This document shows, piece after piece, positions 53,383-62,905 of a stretch of 64,000 bases of DNA; the first letter of the stretch is position 1; each line of letters begins with the position of its first letter. Below the pieces are notes generated by a model. The model had not been told where the DNA came from. It did no database searches and saw only the letters and a list, made by a program, of their open reading frames with translations. Location: positions 62,001-126,000 of the forward strand of contig NZ_JABWCU010000003.1 of the NCBI RefSeq assembly GCF_018491765.1. Reading direction: 5' to 3'. The translations under genes were made by a program, and so were the position numbers. The stretch comes from Novosphingobium profundi. GTDB lineage: Bacteria > Pseudomonadota > Alphaproteobacteria > Sphingomonadales > Sphingomonadaceae.

Positions 53383-54147
53383 ACGTACAAAGGGGCCTTC
53401 GTCAAAATCCACAGCCATGGGGGCGTCGGCTGCCGTGTCGAAGGCAAAGAAAGGTCCGGGGCAGAAGGCAACTGTATCCCCGCCGGCCGCGACTACCACT
53501 GTGCGCACGATCCCGGTGCCGCCATCCGACCTTGCCAAGCTGATCAAGCCAACCGGCTGGGAGGCGAAGGTCGTCATCCATCGTATCCATCCGGATGAGT
53601 ATGGAGCTGCGCAATTCAACCCCGGGCCTAAGGGAAATGCCCGATTTAGTCCGATCGAAGACGGCACGGGGGCGTCCATCTCGACAATTTACGGAGGTAA
53701 TACGTTCGAATGTGCGGCCATGGAAACGGTCTTTCACGACGTTCCTTTCGAGCCGGGCCTCAAGACAGTGCGCAAGGGGAAGCTGAGGAAACACCTTCAT
53801 TCCCAACTCGTACCCACCGGGATCTCAAGCTCGCCGATCTTCGCGCCAAGCCACTGCGCAAACTCGGCATTCCCAGAGCCGACCTCATCGATACCGACAA
53901 GGATATCTACCCGCAAACGCGCAAGTGGGCCGAGGCCATTTACGCCCAGTGTCCGGATATCGAGGGGCTTCTATGGGTGTCTCGACAGGATGATGCCGCG
54001 CAAGCGATCCTCCTTTTCGAGGACCGCTTACCCAGCGATGCGCTCGCGCCCCATGCAGGGTCTGTCGACATCGTGAACGACGATGATACCTACGCAAAGC
54101 TGGTCCAATTGGCTGACGATATTGGCGTGAAGATCACCGGGAAATGA
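53375..54147 (+). pseudogene. RES-domain toxin with a frameshift
   Basis: The first part (from ATG 53375) has a Lys/Ala/Pro-rich extension of ~60 residues, then the RES domain: HRIHPDEYGAAQFNP (Arg) and YGGNTFECAAMETVFHDVPFE (Glu). Around 53800-53820 the homology jumps to the -1 frame and continues as HRDLKLADLRAKPLRKLGIP and LLWVSRQDDAAQAILLF (Ser) to the stop at 54147. This fits a single-base deletion. RES toxins destroy NAD+; without the shifted part the Ser and C-terminal half are missing, so the toxin is probably dead while its antitoxin is intact. A sequencing error is possible. Confidence 0.8.
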
Positions 54148-54513
54148 CGAGCCCACCCTCTGCTTTAAGATAGGCCGGGCGTGGTGAACAAGGGGGCAGG
54201 TGGCCTGCACTGTGCCTGTACCCCAGGCTACCAGTTGTCGCGATACGACGCGCAGTCGAGACCAGTGTTCGCAGATGAGGCCGATCAAACACTCGCCCAG
54301 CCCACTTCGTCGCCGCGCGTGGTCGCCACTTTCCGGCAGTGTCTTGGTTGAGCTGATGCTAACGGACGCTTTTTCATAAAAATCTTGAAGAATGTTCCCG
54401 CTTCTTCTTAACTGCACCGATCCTCGTTTCACTATAGCGCAGCGATGGCTCGAGCCCCTAAGGGGCCACAGGGAGCAGCACTTTCCGATTGCGCCCCAGA
54501 TCTGGATAGTTGA
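54148..54513. other. 366-bp intergenic region before the ECF sigma gene
   Basis: No gene is supported. The right half, from about 54360, is more AT-rich and should contain the promoter of the sigma-factor gene; no clear consensus was recognised. Confidence 0.45.
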
Positions 54514-55074
54514 ATGACGCACGATGCAGGAGAGGCAGGATCTTACTCTTCTGAAAGATCGGAAAAGCGGCAGTCCGCACCCAGCGAGGGACTGATCGCA
54601 GCCTTCATGAGCAATTATGCGTATCTGGTATTGCGTCTGACCGCCAAATTAGGGTCGCGCGATGAAGCTGAAGACATCCTCCAGCAAGTCTATCTCAAGC
54701 TGAATACCGCGCCAAGGATTGGCGATATTCGCTCCGCACGTCCGTATCTGTACCGAATGGCCATCAACATGGCCAAGAATCGGTGGCGCAGCGAAGGACG
54801 GACGGTCAATCTTGACGAGGTGCGCGTTGTCGAAATTTCCGACGAGGCTCCGGATCAGGAGCGTGCCCTGATCGCGTCGGATGAAATCGCTCGGCTCTTC
54901 GATCTGCTTCAGGATATTCCTCAAGCCAGACGCGACATTTTCTTGGCGAAATGGCGCGACGAGCAGACGCTTGGGCAAATCGCGGCGAAAACCGGCTTGC
55001 ATAAGCGTACGGTCCAAAAGGAACTGGAGCGTGCCGAACGTTACCTGCGAAAAAAGCTGTCGCGGCCGAAGTGA
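54514..55074 (+). CDS. ECF-type RNA polymerase sigma factor
   Basis: A 186-residue sigma-70 family protein of the extracytoplasmic-function group, FecI-like. Sigma region 2 spans residues ~28-90 (FMSNYAYLVLRLTAKLGSRDEAEDILQQVYLKL, RPYLYRMAINMAKNRWRSE), and region 4 spans ~125-180 (LQDIPQARRDIFLAKWRDEQTLGQIAAKTGLHKRTVQKELERAERYLRKKL). FecI-type sigmas usually have a FecR anti-sigma and a TonB receptor next door. No FecR is seen here; a TonB-dependent receptor lies about 3.5 kb further on the opposite strand. Confidence 0.9.
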   Translation: MTHDAGEAGSYSSERSEKRQSAPSEGLIAAFMSNYAYLVLRLTAKLGSRDEAEDILQQVYLKLNTAPRIGDIRSARPYLYRMAINMAKNRWRSEGRTVNLDEVRVVEISDEAPDQERALIASDEIARLFDLLQDIPQARRDIFLAKWRDEQTLGQIAAKTGLHKRTVQKELERAERYLRKKLSRPK

Positions 55075-55500
55075 ACCTGTCTTTCGGGCGGGGACGTGGA
55101 AGCGGCGCCGGTGTACAATGGCAGGGTTCCTGCCCTGGCGCGCGAAGCGGGCTGCCGGCGGGCAAAGGGCCTGAAGCCCGATCACGCCGCCGGCGCTTGC
55201 GAAGATCGTCGTGACAGTTTGCACGCTCCTCCCTTCGCAACGGGATCAAGCACAGGACGGCGCGTTCCGCCGCAGTTCGCAATCCGCGATCCGGGTGATG
55301 GCCCGGTCGGAAAAAAAGGAGGGCGTCATTGCGTGCGTTCCCGTGTCTATGGAGGGGAATAGACGGATTTCCTCCTCCAGGCGCACCGGTAAATCCGATG
55401 CGGTACGGGGTGGTGATCAAAGAAGCAGCGCGTTCAGGTTCCCGTCGCGAAAAGGTCTGCTTCGATAGGCCCGGGGAGTCGCTATGGCGGCTTTGCAGCT
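55075..55500. other. 426-bp region without a supported gene
   Basis: Between the sigma-factor gene and the AraC-type regulator. GC-rich with several incidental frames; no FecR-like anti-sigma factor or other domain could be recognised on either strand. Confidence 0.5.
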
Positions 55501-55944
55501 ATGGTCGAGCCGCTCGCGGCTCGTGCGCAACCGCCGGAAATACCGGTGATTTCGGGCGAGCCAGAACTCATGCCCTTGCGTCGTGAGAGAGCGATGGCAC
55601 ACGCGCGTCCAGGACTGGCGCCCTGGCAGGTCAGTCTTGCCAAGCAAATGATGTCGCGGGACATGAGCCGGGCCATTGCGGTGACCGATCTTGCCATCCA
55701 GTGCCGTTTGTCGCTCAGTCATTTTACGCGAGCGTTTGCGAACACCGTCGGTGTCTCGCCCTATGCTTGGTTCGTACAAAGACGCCTCCAGCACGCGGAA
55801 ACCTTGCTGAATGAAACGTCGTTGCCGATCGCGGAGATCGCGCTCGAATGCGGCTTCGCGGATCAGGCTCATTTTACCCGGGCCTTTGCAAAGGCATTCG
55901 GCATTCCGCCGGCTCGATGGCGCCGTGAATTGTATTCGGTATAG
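55501..55944 (+). CDS. Short AraC-family regulator (DNA-binding domain only)
   Basis: A 147-residue protein whose last ~100 residues are an AraC/XylS double helix-turn-helix: AIAVTDLAIQCRLSLSHFTRAFANTVGVSPYAWFVQRRLQHA and then LPIAEIALECGFADQAHFTRAFAKAFGIPPARWRR, with the GF-D-HF-RAF-K-G-P signature. There is no effector domain, so it is either a stand-alone SoxS/MarA-like regulator or a 5'-truncated gene. The start is uncertain; an ATG at 55594 preceded by GAGAGAG is an alternative. Confidence 0.8.
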   Translation: MVEPLAARAQPPEIPVISGEPELMPLRRERAMAHARPGLAPWQVSLAKQMMSRDMSRAIAVTDLAIQCRLSLSHFTRAFANTVGVSPYAWFVQRRLQHAETLLNETSLPIAEIALECGFADQAHFTRAFAKAFGIPPARWRRELYSV

Positions 55945-56072
55945 GTCCCCAGGCTGGTTCTGGGGAGCGGATTTCTTTTGCTATCGCTATGGTCGGATCG
56001 CCCAAATCCGGTTCCGACCGTCACGCTCCGAATGACCTGGAGCACGCAGACAGGCGGCCCGCTGAACACTCT

Positions 56073-56397
56073 CGCCGGTGCGATCAAGGCGCGCTGGGTT
56101 TGCGAACAAGCGCATCAGCAACTCAAGGAGGAACTCGGCCTCGATCACTTCGAAGGACGATCCTGGACCGGGCTTCACCGCCACGCCTTGATGTCGATGA
56201 TGGCCTACGCCTTCCTGCAATCCCAAAGGCTCGCCCAGGCGGGGCGGAAAAAAAGAATCCTCGGTCCGCCTCCCCAACCCACCTTGCCTGCAGTGCGCCA
56301 GTCCATCCTTGACCGCCTGTCTCGCTCACCCCCACAGCATTGCCCTCACTGCGGAGGTTGCCTCATCAGACGTCCCAGTAAAGTTCTGCCAAAGTAG
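56073..56397 (+). pseudogene. IS701-family transposase, 3' remnant
   Basis: The frame IKARWVCEQAHQQLKEELG followed by LDHFEGRSWTGLHRHALMSM and MAYAFLQSQRLAQA is the C-terminal part of an IS701-type DDE transposase, including the last catalytic Glu region. The N-terminal two thirds are missing and upstream sequence up to 55945 shows no similarity. The remnant ends at a TAG two bases before a large hairpin. Confidence 0.8.
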
Positions 56398-56398
56398 T

Positions 56399-56447
56399 GC
56401 TAGTACCAGAACCCGATGAGTCAAGCTCATCGGGTTCTGGTACTAGC
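56399..56447. repeat. Perfect 22-bp hairpin repeat (same family as 36052-36088)
   Basis: Arms 56399-56420 and 56426-56447 are perfectly complementary around the loop TCAAG. The inner part CCCGATGAG-TCAAG-CTCATCGGG is identical to the hairpin at 36055-36085, while outer stem positions differ in a compensating way. It abuts the end of an IS701 remnant. Confidence 0.85.
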
Positions 56448-56972
56448 CGCCGCATTGTGCGCATTTTCCTGATGGAATGCCGCCGCACTGGCCACATCCA
56501 AGAGGCGCTGTTCCTTTTTGTCCCATCTCTTCGGGAGTTGAGCGGCGGGTATGAGAGAGGCGTGGGCGGTCGGTTACCGGCGAGCTCACGGTTCTGGCCG
56601 CAAGGCGCTGCGTGCAGGACCTGTGCGACTTAAAGATACCTTCTCAAAACGCGCGGCAGTGCCGCGCACCGTTTCACGGGTAGTGCTTGTTCTGCATGGG
56701 GAAATGGATTACGTATTCCGCAAGATACCCGGTCGTCTGGGTTCGCGCACCTGCAAGCATCTGGGCTTGGGCGGGCGCGACAAACCTGGAACATGACGCG
56801 TGTTTCTCCCTGTTCCGCCAGTCAGGTCTTCGCGGAAAGAAGGGGAGGGCGGCAGGCCTCCCGTTGGGAGGGACATGGGACAGATTTATGCCGTGTCCTG
56901 CCGTACAGGAGTTGCCATCGGCGAGAATCTGATCGGTGCAAAATGGCAGGGCAGGGATCAAGGGGGCAGAGC
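56448..56972. other. 525-bp region without a supported gene
   Basis: Between the hairpin and the alpha/beta hydrolase. Overlapping frames run through it in several phases, but none has both a ribosome site and recognisable content. It contains the promoter of the hydrolase gene; no consensus was identified with confidence. Confidence 0.45.
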
Positions 56973-57938
56973 ATGTCGCAACGGGACCGAAGCTTTCGAC
57001 AAAGGTTGACGGCGTGGCGTGCGAGCCTTCGACTTCTTTCGAAGCATTGGGGAATTATCATGGTAGGTGGCGTGACGTTTGCGACAGGATCGGCCTTCGC
57101 GCAGGACGCCCAGGGTCTTCGACACGCCCTTCAGAACGAGGCATCCCCTGCTGGCGCCGTACAGTATGGCAACAATCCCAGCGCCGGGCATTACGTGAAC
57201 GCTGGCGACGCGAAAATCTATTACGAAGTATACGGGCAGGGCGAACCGATCGTTATCCTGCATGGCGGGACACTGGGCTCCACCTATGAAATGGCCCCGT
57301 TCATCGATCATCTTTCGCGGTCCTATAAGGTAATCGCGATTTCGACGCGTGGACATGGCAAGTCTGAAATCGGGTCAGCCCCGTTCACCCTGAAGCAACG
57401 GGCCACTGACGCGATGGCGGTCATAAACGCCGTGACCCAAGGACCGGTGACTGTACTTGGATTTAGCGATGGCGCTTATTCCGGGTACGAACTGGCCAGC
57501 CTGTATCCGGAACGGATCACAAAACTGATTGCGATCGGCGCGGGTGAAATGCGACCGGGCCCTGGCACCTTCAATCTAACCCGGCAGGCCGTTGTCTCGC
57601 TCGACAAGGCGTATTGGGCGCAGCAACTGGCATTGATGCCCGAGCCGGACCGGCTTGATGATTTTCTTGCCAGGCAAAACGGCTTGTACAACCATCTCCT
57701 GGCGAGCAAGGAGCTCTTCTCCTCGATTAGATGCCCGGTGCTGGTCATGGCCGGTGAACGCGATCAGAACGCGCATCTCTCTACGATTTTCGCGGCATAT
57801 TACATGATTGCCAACAGCCAGCTCGCGATCATCCCGAATGCGACGCATACCGTGTTCCTGGAAAATTTCCCAGCGGTTTGGGCCAGTATCGAACCCTTCC
57901 TCAAGCAGCCGGGCATCTCGGTTCAAAAACCTGATTGA
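56973..57938 (+). CDS. Exported alpha/beta hydrolase
   Basis: A 321-residue protein starting at ATG 56973 (AGGGGG six bases upstream; ATG 57060 is an alternative). The N-terminus has a membrane/signal segment (HWGIIMVGGVTFATGSAFA) ending in a typical cleavage site before QDAQG. The alpha/beta hydrolase fold follows: IVILHGGTLGSTYEM, STRGHGKSE, the nucleophile elbow VLGFSDGAYSG, MAGERDQNAH for the acid and PNATHTVFLENF for the His. It is probably periplasmic with an unknown ester or lactone substrate. Confidence 0.83.
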   Translation: MSQRDRSFRQRLTAWRASLRLLSKHWGIIMVGGVTFATGSAFAQDAQGLRHALQNEASPAGAVQYGNNPSAGHYVNAGDAKIYYEVYGQGEPIVILHGGTLGSTYEMAPFIDHLSRSYKVIAISTRGHGKSEIGSAPFTLKQRATDAMAVINAVTQGPVTVLGFSDGAYSGYELASLYPERITKLIAIGAGEMRPGPGTFNLTRQAVVSLDKAYWAQQLALMPEPDRLDDFLARQNGLYNHLLASKELFSSIRCPVLVMAGERDQNAHLSTIFAAYYMIANSQLAIIPNATHTVFLENFPAVWASIEPFLKQPGISVQKPD

Positions 57939-58556
57939 ATTGCGTGCCTGTGCCGGACGGGCGGGCCCAACTTTTCTGGAAAGCCGGTCTGTTCGGATCT
58001 CTCATCCCTTGGACGTCTTGAGGTTGCCGCACACTTTTGGGCCTCAGGGGCATCCCGTCGGTGCACTATCCCGTTGCCTGCAAAAATGCGATTGGGCCGG
58101 TCCATTCCCATTCCTATTTTGAGCGTATGGGACCGGCGCAATGTGCGGCCAGGAGGCTCACGGTCAAGATTCTAAAGCGGCGACAACACGGCTATTGCCA
58201 AGCCTGCGCAGCGCCTGAGCGTTCCAGGCTGCTGATACGTAGGCATCACCGCAACCTGGTATTCTGCCGGTCCAAGCGCTTCGAAGATGCGACATCCCAA
58301 ACGGTGCCGACCGTATCGGCTGGCATGCTGGTGGTAAGCCCGAACTGGGGCCAGCTCTTGACATCTTTTCGGTAAGCCTGGGCGAACGGCTTGTTCTCGA
58401 ACCAACAAGCCTGCAGGGATGGCGCGCGGGACGCAGCGAATCTCGCAGCATTCCATTGCACCGGTGAGCGGCCATATTGGGGGCCCGGATAAACCTGAAG
58501 CTTCGCTCACACGGCGGGGAACGACTGCGCCGCGAACTGGGACCAATGCCGACCAT
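57939..58556. other. 618-bp region without a supported gene
   Basis: Lies between the convergent hydrolase and TonB-receptor genes. No gene recognised on either strand. A weak inverted repeat (CCGGTCC near 58096 and GGACCGG near 58130) is present. The segment may be decayed DNA. Confidence 0.45.
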
Positions 58557-58590
58557 GCAAAAAGAAGCAGGCGGGGTTTCCCCCGCCTGC
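58557..58590 (-). terminator. Rho-independent terminator of the TonB receptor gene
   Basis: Read on the minus strand, a perfect 10-bp GC stem (GCAGGCGGGG/CCCCGCCTGC) with a GAAA tetraloop is followed by TTCTTTTTGC. It lies about 30 bp past the receptor stop. Confidence 0.9.
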
Positions 58591-58618
58591 CTATCGAAGC
58601 TTCTGACCTGAAGCGATT

Positions 58619-61474
58619 TCAGAATTTCATCCGCGCCCCGATCATCATGTAGCGGCCGATCACATCATCGCCGGTGACGTTGGGGAACTGGAAGTTTGGC
58701 GTGCCGGAAAACGCGGAGGTCACGTAGACCGGGGGATTCTTGTTGAACAGGTTCTGGACCGACAAGAAGATCTGCTTGGACTGATCCTCTCCGATATAGG
58801 CTGTAAACGTAACGTCCGTGTAGGCGACCGAGGGAATGTCGGGTTCCGCATAGACAAGGCTCCGGTCGGAGTCCCACTTGAGAGACGAGCGCCAGCGTTC
58901 GACCAGGTCGATCGCGAAGTGGGGGCTGCTGTACGTGAGGAAGCCGGTCAGGCGAAGCTTGGGGACGCCGCCATTGCCCTGGATCGCAGCAGTGCCCCCG
59001 CCGATCTGCGGGGCCGTTCCAGGCAGCAGAATTGTCGTGAGCTGTGGCTGGTACCCGGCCAAGCCGCGCAGCGTGACACGTCCTTGCGAGCCTGCCGCGA
59101 AACTGTAATTGACCTCGCCATCGATTCCCCAGGTTTTGAGCGAAGATGCGTTGAGCTGGGTCGCTCGGACCAGCGTCGGGCGGTTCGCCAGCGAGCGATC
59201 GCCGAAGCCGTTGGGGCGAACATAGAGGTCGCAGAACGAGCCGGTCCCGTTGTCCGCCTCGCACAGGTTCTGGACCGTGGGAAATCGTCCGTCGATGCGC
59301 GAGATGACATCATCCATCCGGATCTTGTAGTAATCGATCGAGGCGCTGAAGCCGGGCAGGGCGCTCGGCCTGAAGACCGCGCCGAACGTTAGCGTGTTGG
59401 CGATCTCGGGCGTCAGATTGGGGTTGCCGGAGGTTTCGGTATCGACGAAGCCCGTGTAGCCGGTATGCACGTCCTGGTACCCGCTCGCCGCAACCGTGGC
59501 GGGCTGGTACCGGTCATAGAGACTCGGCGCCCTGATGTCGCGTGAACGTGTCAGGCGCAGCCGAAGGCCGTCGAAAGGCTCCCAGTCGCCGCCGATCTTC
59601 CAGGTGTTGACACCGCCACTGTTCGAATAGTGCGTGTAGCGGAAGGCACCATTGAGCGACGCCGTCCCGATTGCGCTGTCACGCAGCAACGGGAACTGGA
59701 GTTCGCCGGCGATCTCGCCGACCCGTTCACTTGCCGAAATCGGCGTGACCTGTGCGCCGTACACCGTCGTGACGCCCTGCACGCAGTTGTACTGGATCCC
59801 GCCGCAGTCCGCGACCACCGAGGCCGGCACGTCGGTCGTGACCTCGAGCGAGGACCATCGATATTCGCCGCTCACGGCAAAATTGACCGGACCAGCCCAA
59901 TTGTCGAACAGGCTGCCGCTGAAGCTTGCTGCGATATTGTCGAGCTTGAAACGGGGCTGGTTGTAGGTCGTATTCCCCACGACGTAGTCGAGCGCGTCCG
60001 ATTGCGATTCCGCGCTGGCGCCGAAAGCATTGAGCGGGATACAGTTTGCGTAAGCCGAATTGGTGAGTGAGGCACGGCACACGATATTTCCGTTGGCAGT
60101 GCCGGTGGTAGCCAGGCCCTCATCGACGGCATCGATGGCCGCATAGAGCCGCTCGTTCGAGAGGTTGTTCACGAACGTGTTGCGGGTCGTGCTCTGGCCG
60201 TGCTGATAGAAAAGGGTCCACTTCGCTCCGCCAAGCGTGCCTTCGAGCCCGGCGGCGCCGATCACGGTTTCCGATCGACTTCGCACGCCGCCACGGTGCC
60301 GCTCGTCATCGAAGAAGCGTCCCATCACGAAGGTTGGATCGCTGATTGCCGCCTGGGCCGCAGGCGAAATGTACGGATTGTCGGTGCCCACGATGAGCGG
60401 CAGGACGAGCGTGGGATAGAAGAAGTTGAACGTTTCCGCCCGCGCATAGATGCCCTGCGCGTATGCCCGAATAGTGTCGGTGACGTCGACGTCGACCCGC
60501 GCGAAAGCCTGATCGGTCTGCAAATCTGCAGTTGCCGACGTGTTGCGTCCGTAGAAGCCGTCACCGCCGCTTTGCAGCGAGCCACCTTGCGCCGTTCCCT
60601 CGACAAACGGACCGAGTACGCCAGGTGCCACGAATTGCTGTCCCGCGGCCGGTCCGGAGAGCACCCGACCCTGAAAACCGAAAGCGCCGTTGCGCGCGTT
60701 GGTGATGAGGTGGAAAGGATCACTCGCGGTACCTGAGCCGGCAAGGGCGTAGACCGCACGCCCGTTGCGTCGGTCTTCCTTGCTGATCCCATCCTGCTCG
60801 AAATGCTCGTAGCTGGCCATGATATGCAGGCGATCGTCCAGCAGGCTGGTGCCATAGGCCGCGCCAGCACGCCACGAAGCGGCATCGCCGAACGTGGAGA
60901 TGCCGCTCTGGCCTTCGACACGAAGTCCGTCGAACTTGCGGTTGAGCACGAAGTTGACGACGCCCGAAACAGCATCCGAGCCATAGACTGCAGAAGCGCC
61001 GCCCGTCACGATGTCGACGCGTTCAAGCAACATCTGCGGCAGGATATTCGTGTCCACGGCGCCGGTGTAGCTTGTGGGCGCGACGCGGTGCCCGTCGAGC
61101 AAAATGAGGTTCCGCTGGATGCCGATCCCGCGCAAGTTGAGATAGTTCCCGGTGAAATTGTCGGTCGTGTCCCCCTGAATCGAGGTGCCGCGAGAGACCG
61201 CGAATGCTGGAAGCTTCTTGAGCCCGTCAGGGACATTCGTAGGCGTGGTCTTGAGAAGCGTATCGCTTGTCACGATCGTAACCGGAGTGGGCAGGCTGTT
61301 CCCGTTCGTGAGCAGCCGCGAACCGGTTACGACGATCTCTTCGATCTGCTTCGCGTCGAGCCCTGAATCCGCGGTGTCCGCGCTTTGCTCCCCGGACAGC
61401 GTGGCATCCTGGGCAAAGGCCGGGGTGATCGCACAGGCACTGATGCCGGCGAGCAGAATAGTCATTTTTCTCAT
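58619..61474 (-). CDS. TonB-dependent outer-membrane receptor
   Basis: A 951-residue TonB-dependent receptor with a signal peptide (MTILLAGISACAITPAFA) and no N-terminal signalling (STN) domain. IEEIVVTGSRL near residue 46 is the TonB-box/plug entry; the plug continues through IQRNLILLDGHRVAPTS and IVTGGASAVYGSDAVSGVVNF. The long barrel ends YMMIGARMKF with the terminal Phe. The size and plug sequence are those of the sphingomonad receptors used for oligosaccharides, peptides and other bulky nutrients. Without an STN domain it is not expected to signal to a FecI/FecR system. The ligand is unknown. Confidence 0.92.
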   Translation of the reverse strand: MRKMTILLAGISACAITPAFAQDATLSGEQSADTADSGLDAKQIEEIVVTGSRLLTNGNSLPTPVTIVTSDTLLKTTPTNVPDGLKKLPAFAVSRGTSIQGDTTDNFTGNYLNLRGIGIQRNLILLDGHRVAPTSYTGAVDTNILPQMLLERVDIVTGGASAVYGSDAVSGVVNFVLNRKFDGLRVEGQSGISTFGDAASWRAGAAYGTSLLDDRLHIMASYEHFEQDGISKEDRRNGRAVYALAGSGTASDPFHLITNARNGAFGFQGRVLSGPAAGQQFVAPGVLGPFVEGTAQGGSLQSGGDGFYGRNTSATADLQTDQAFARVDVDVTDTIRAYAQGIYARAETFNFFYPTLVLPLIVGTDNPYISPAAQAAISDPTFVMGRFFDDERHRGGVRSRSETVIGAAGLEGTLGGAKWTLFYQHGQSTTRNTFVNNLSNERLYAAIDAVDEGLATTGTANGNIVCRASLTNSAYANCIPLNAFGASAESQSDALDYVVGNTTYNQPRFKLDNIAASFSGSLFDNWAGPVNFAVSGEYRWSSLEVTTDVPASVVADCGGIQYNCVQGVTTVYGAQVTPISASERVGEIAGELQFPLLRDSAIGTASLNGAFRYTHYSNSGGVNTWKIGGDWEPFDGLRLRLTRSRDIRAPSLYDRYQPATVAASGYQDVHTGYTGFVDTETSGNPNLTPEIANTLTFGAVFRPSALPGFSASIDYYKIRMDDVISRIDGRFPTVQNLCEADNGTGSFCDLYVRPNGFGDRSLANRPTLVRATQLNASSLKTWGIDGEVNYSFAAGSQGRVTLRGLAGYQPQLTTILLPGTAPQIGGGTAAIQGNGGVPKLRLTGFLTYSSPHFAIDLVERWRSSLKWDSDRSLVYAEPDIPSVAYTDVTFTAYIGEDQSKQIFLSVQNLFNKNPPVYVTSAFSGTPNFQFPNVTGDDVIGRYMMIGARMKF

Positions 61475-61645
61475 GGTGTCGCACCTCTCCTTGTCGCGCA
61501 GGCAGGCGCCGGTTACGGATCGAACCGAGCCCGGGCATGCTGTGCGTTGTTGTTGTTGTTCTGCTGATCCTGGGCCGATGTGCCTGGTCGATGCCGGTCG
61601 ACGCGGGCACTGGTCAGCACTTGAGTTAAGCGTCCCGCGCCCTTG

Positions 61646-62905
61646 CTATTTGGACGGGAAGTAGGTTGCCTTGATCGCGTCGTGACTGTCTTTTTGAATG
61701 GGAAGAACGGGCGGCGTCGCGACCAACCGCTGCACGAAGGTCACCACGCTCAGGTGATGCTCCGGATCGACCCAGAAATAGTTGCTGGCGGCACCGTCCC
61801 AAAGATAAGTGCCCTTCCCAAGTGAGGAGTGGGCCGCGGCGGGATCGGTTACCACCACACCATTTACACCGAACTCGTATCCCGAGCGGATCTGCTGGAG
61901 ACCGATCCCGAAACCCTTGTCGATTACCTGTTCGGAGACCTGCGAATGCATGATCGCGGACGCGCTCTTCGCGGACAGCACCCGAACCCCGTCCAGTTGC
62001 CCGCCGTTTAGCAACATGCTGGCGAAGCGGGCGTAGTCGGGAGCCGTCGTGAACAGCCCGGCACCTCCGGACTTCAGACCATCGGGCGCATCCGACGCGA
62101 TCCAGAAGGGGCCACTGGTAACGGGCTTGAGGCCACCATCGCGATATTCGTAAAGGGTCGCAAGGCGGTCCGCCTTGCTCGAGGGGACCGAGAAGCCGGT
62201 GTCGTTCATGGCCAGGGGATGAAATATCCGCTGTTCCATGAAGCTTGCCAGCGATTGTCCGCTCAACCTCTCGATGATGATACCCTCAAGATCCATCGAC
62301 ACGCTGTAATGCCACTGTGTTCCCGGCTCGTAGGCGAGCGGGATGGTGGCCAAGGTGGCTAGATACGCTGCGGCCGTCTGCGCCTTTGGGACCAGCGGCA
62401 GCCGCTGTTGATAGAGGTGATCGACGTAGCTGTCGCCGAAGCCATAGAGGAAGCCCGCGGTGTGGGTGACAAGTTGCCGCATCGTGGGCGGCGAGGCAGG
62501 CCGGCTCAGTATCGGTGCGCCTTGAGCATCAAGGCCTCGAAAGACCTTCATGTCCTTGAGTTCCGGCAAGTAGTCGGAGATCGGGTCGTCGAAGTGCCAC
62601 TTGCCCTCGTCGAACAGCACCATCAGCGCAACGCCTGTCACGGGCTTGGTCATGGAAAACGCTCTGAAGATGGTGTCGGCCTTCATCGGGCGCCGTGATG
62701 CAACGTCCGACCAGCCTTTGACATCGGTTTGCGGTGGGGCTCCCTCGACGCTGGTGATCGTGACGTAGCCGCCGATGTCACCCTGTTCGACGTACGGCGT
62801 CAGGAGCGCCGGGATCGGTGATCTGGCAGGCGGCTGAGCCGAAGCCGCGCAGCTCGTTATGGCGGCAATCGCGAATACCAGACCCGAAGTCAGCCCTCTG
62901 TGCAT
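61646..62905 (-). CDS. Exported serine hydrolase of the beta-lactamase/esterase family
   Basis: A 419-residue protein starting at ATG 62905 (GGAGG nine bases upstream) with a signal peptide (GLTSGLVFAIAAITSCAASA). The catalytic SxxK is FSMTKPVTG, the second motif is HYSVSMD (Y-x-V rather than Y-x-N), and the late HSSLGKGTYLW segment stands for the KTG-like box. This is the class C beta-lactamase-like family, which includes esterases such as EstB. The missing Asn argues for an esterase or peptidase rather than a beta-lactamase. It lies just upstream of the TonB receptor on the same strand and may process its substrate. Confidence 0.85.
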   Translation of the reverse strand: MHRGLTSGLVFAIAAITSCAASAQPPARSPIPALLTPYVEQGDIGGYVTITSVEGAPPQTDVKGWSDVASRRPMKADTIFRAFSMTKPVTGVALMVLFDEGKWHFDDPISDYLPELKDMKVFRGLDAQGAPILSRPASPPTMRQLVTHTAGFLYGFGDSYVDHLYQQRLPLVPKAQTAAAYLATLATIPLAYEPGTQWHYSVSMDLEGIIIERLSGQSLASFMEQRIFHPLAMNDTGFSVPSSKADRLATLYEYRDGGLKPVTSGPFWIASDAPDGLKSGGAGLFTTAPDYARFASMLLNGGQLDGVRVLSAKSASAIMHSQVSEQVIDKGFGIGLQQIRSGYEFGVNGVVVTDPAAAHSSLGKGTYLWDGAASNYFWVDPEHHLSVVTFVQRLVATPPVLPIQKDSHDAIKATYFPSK

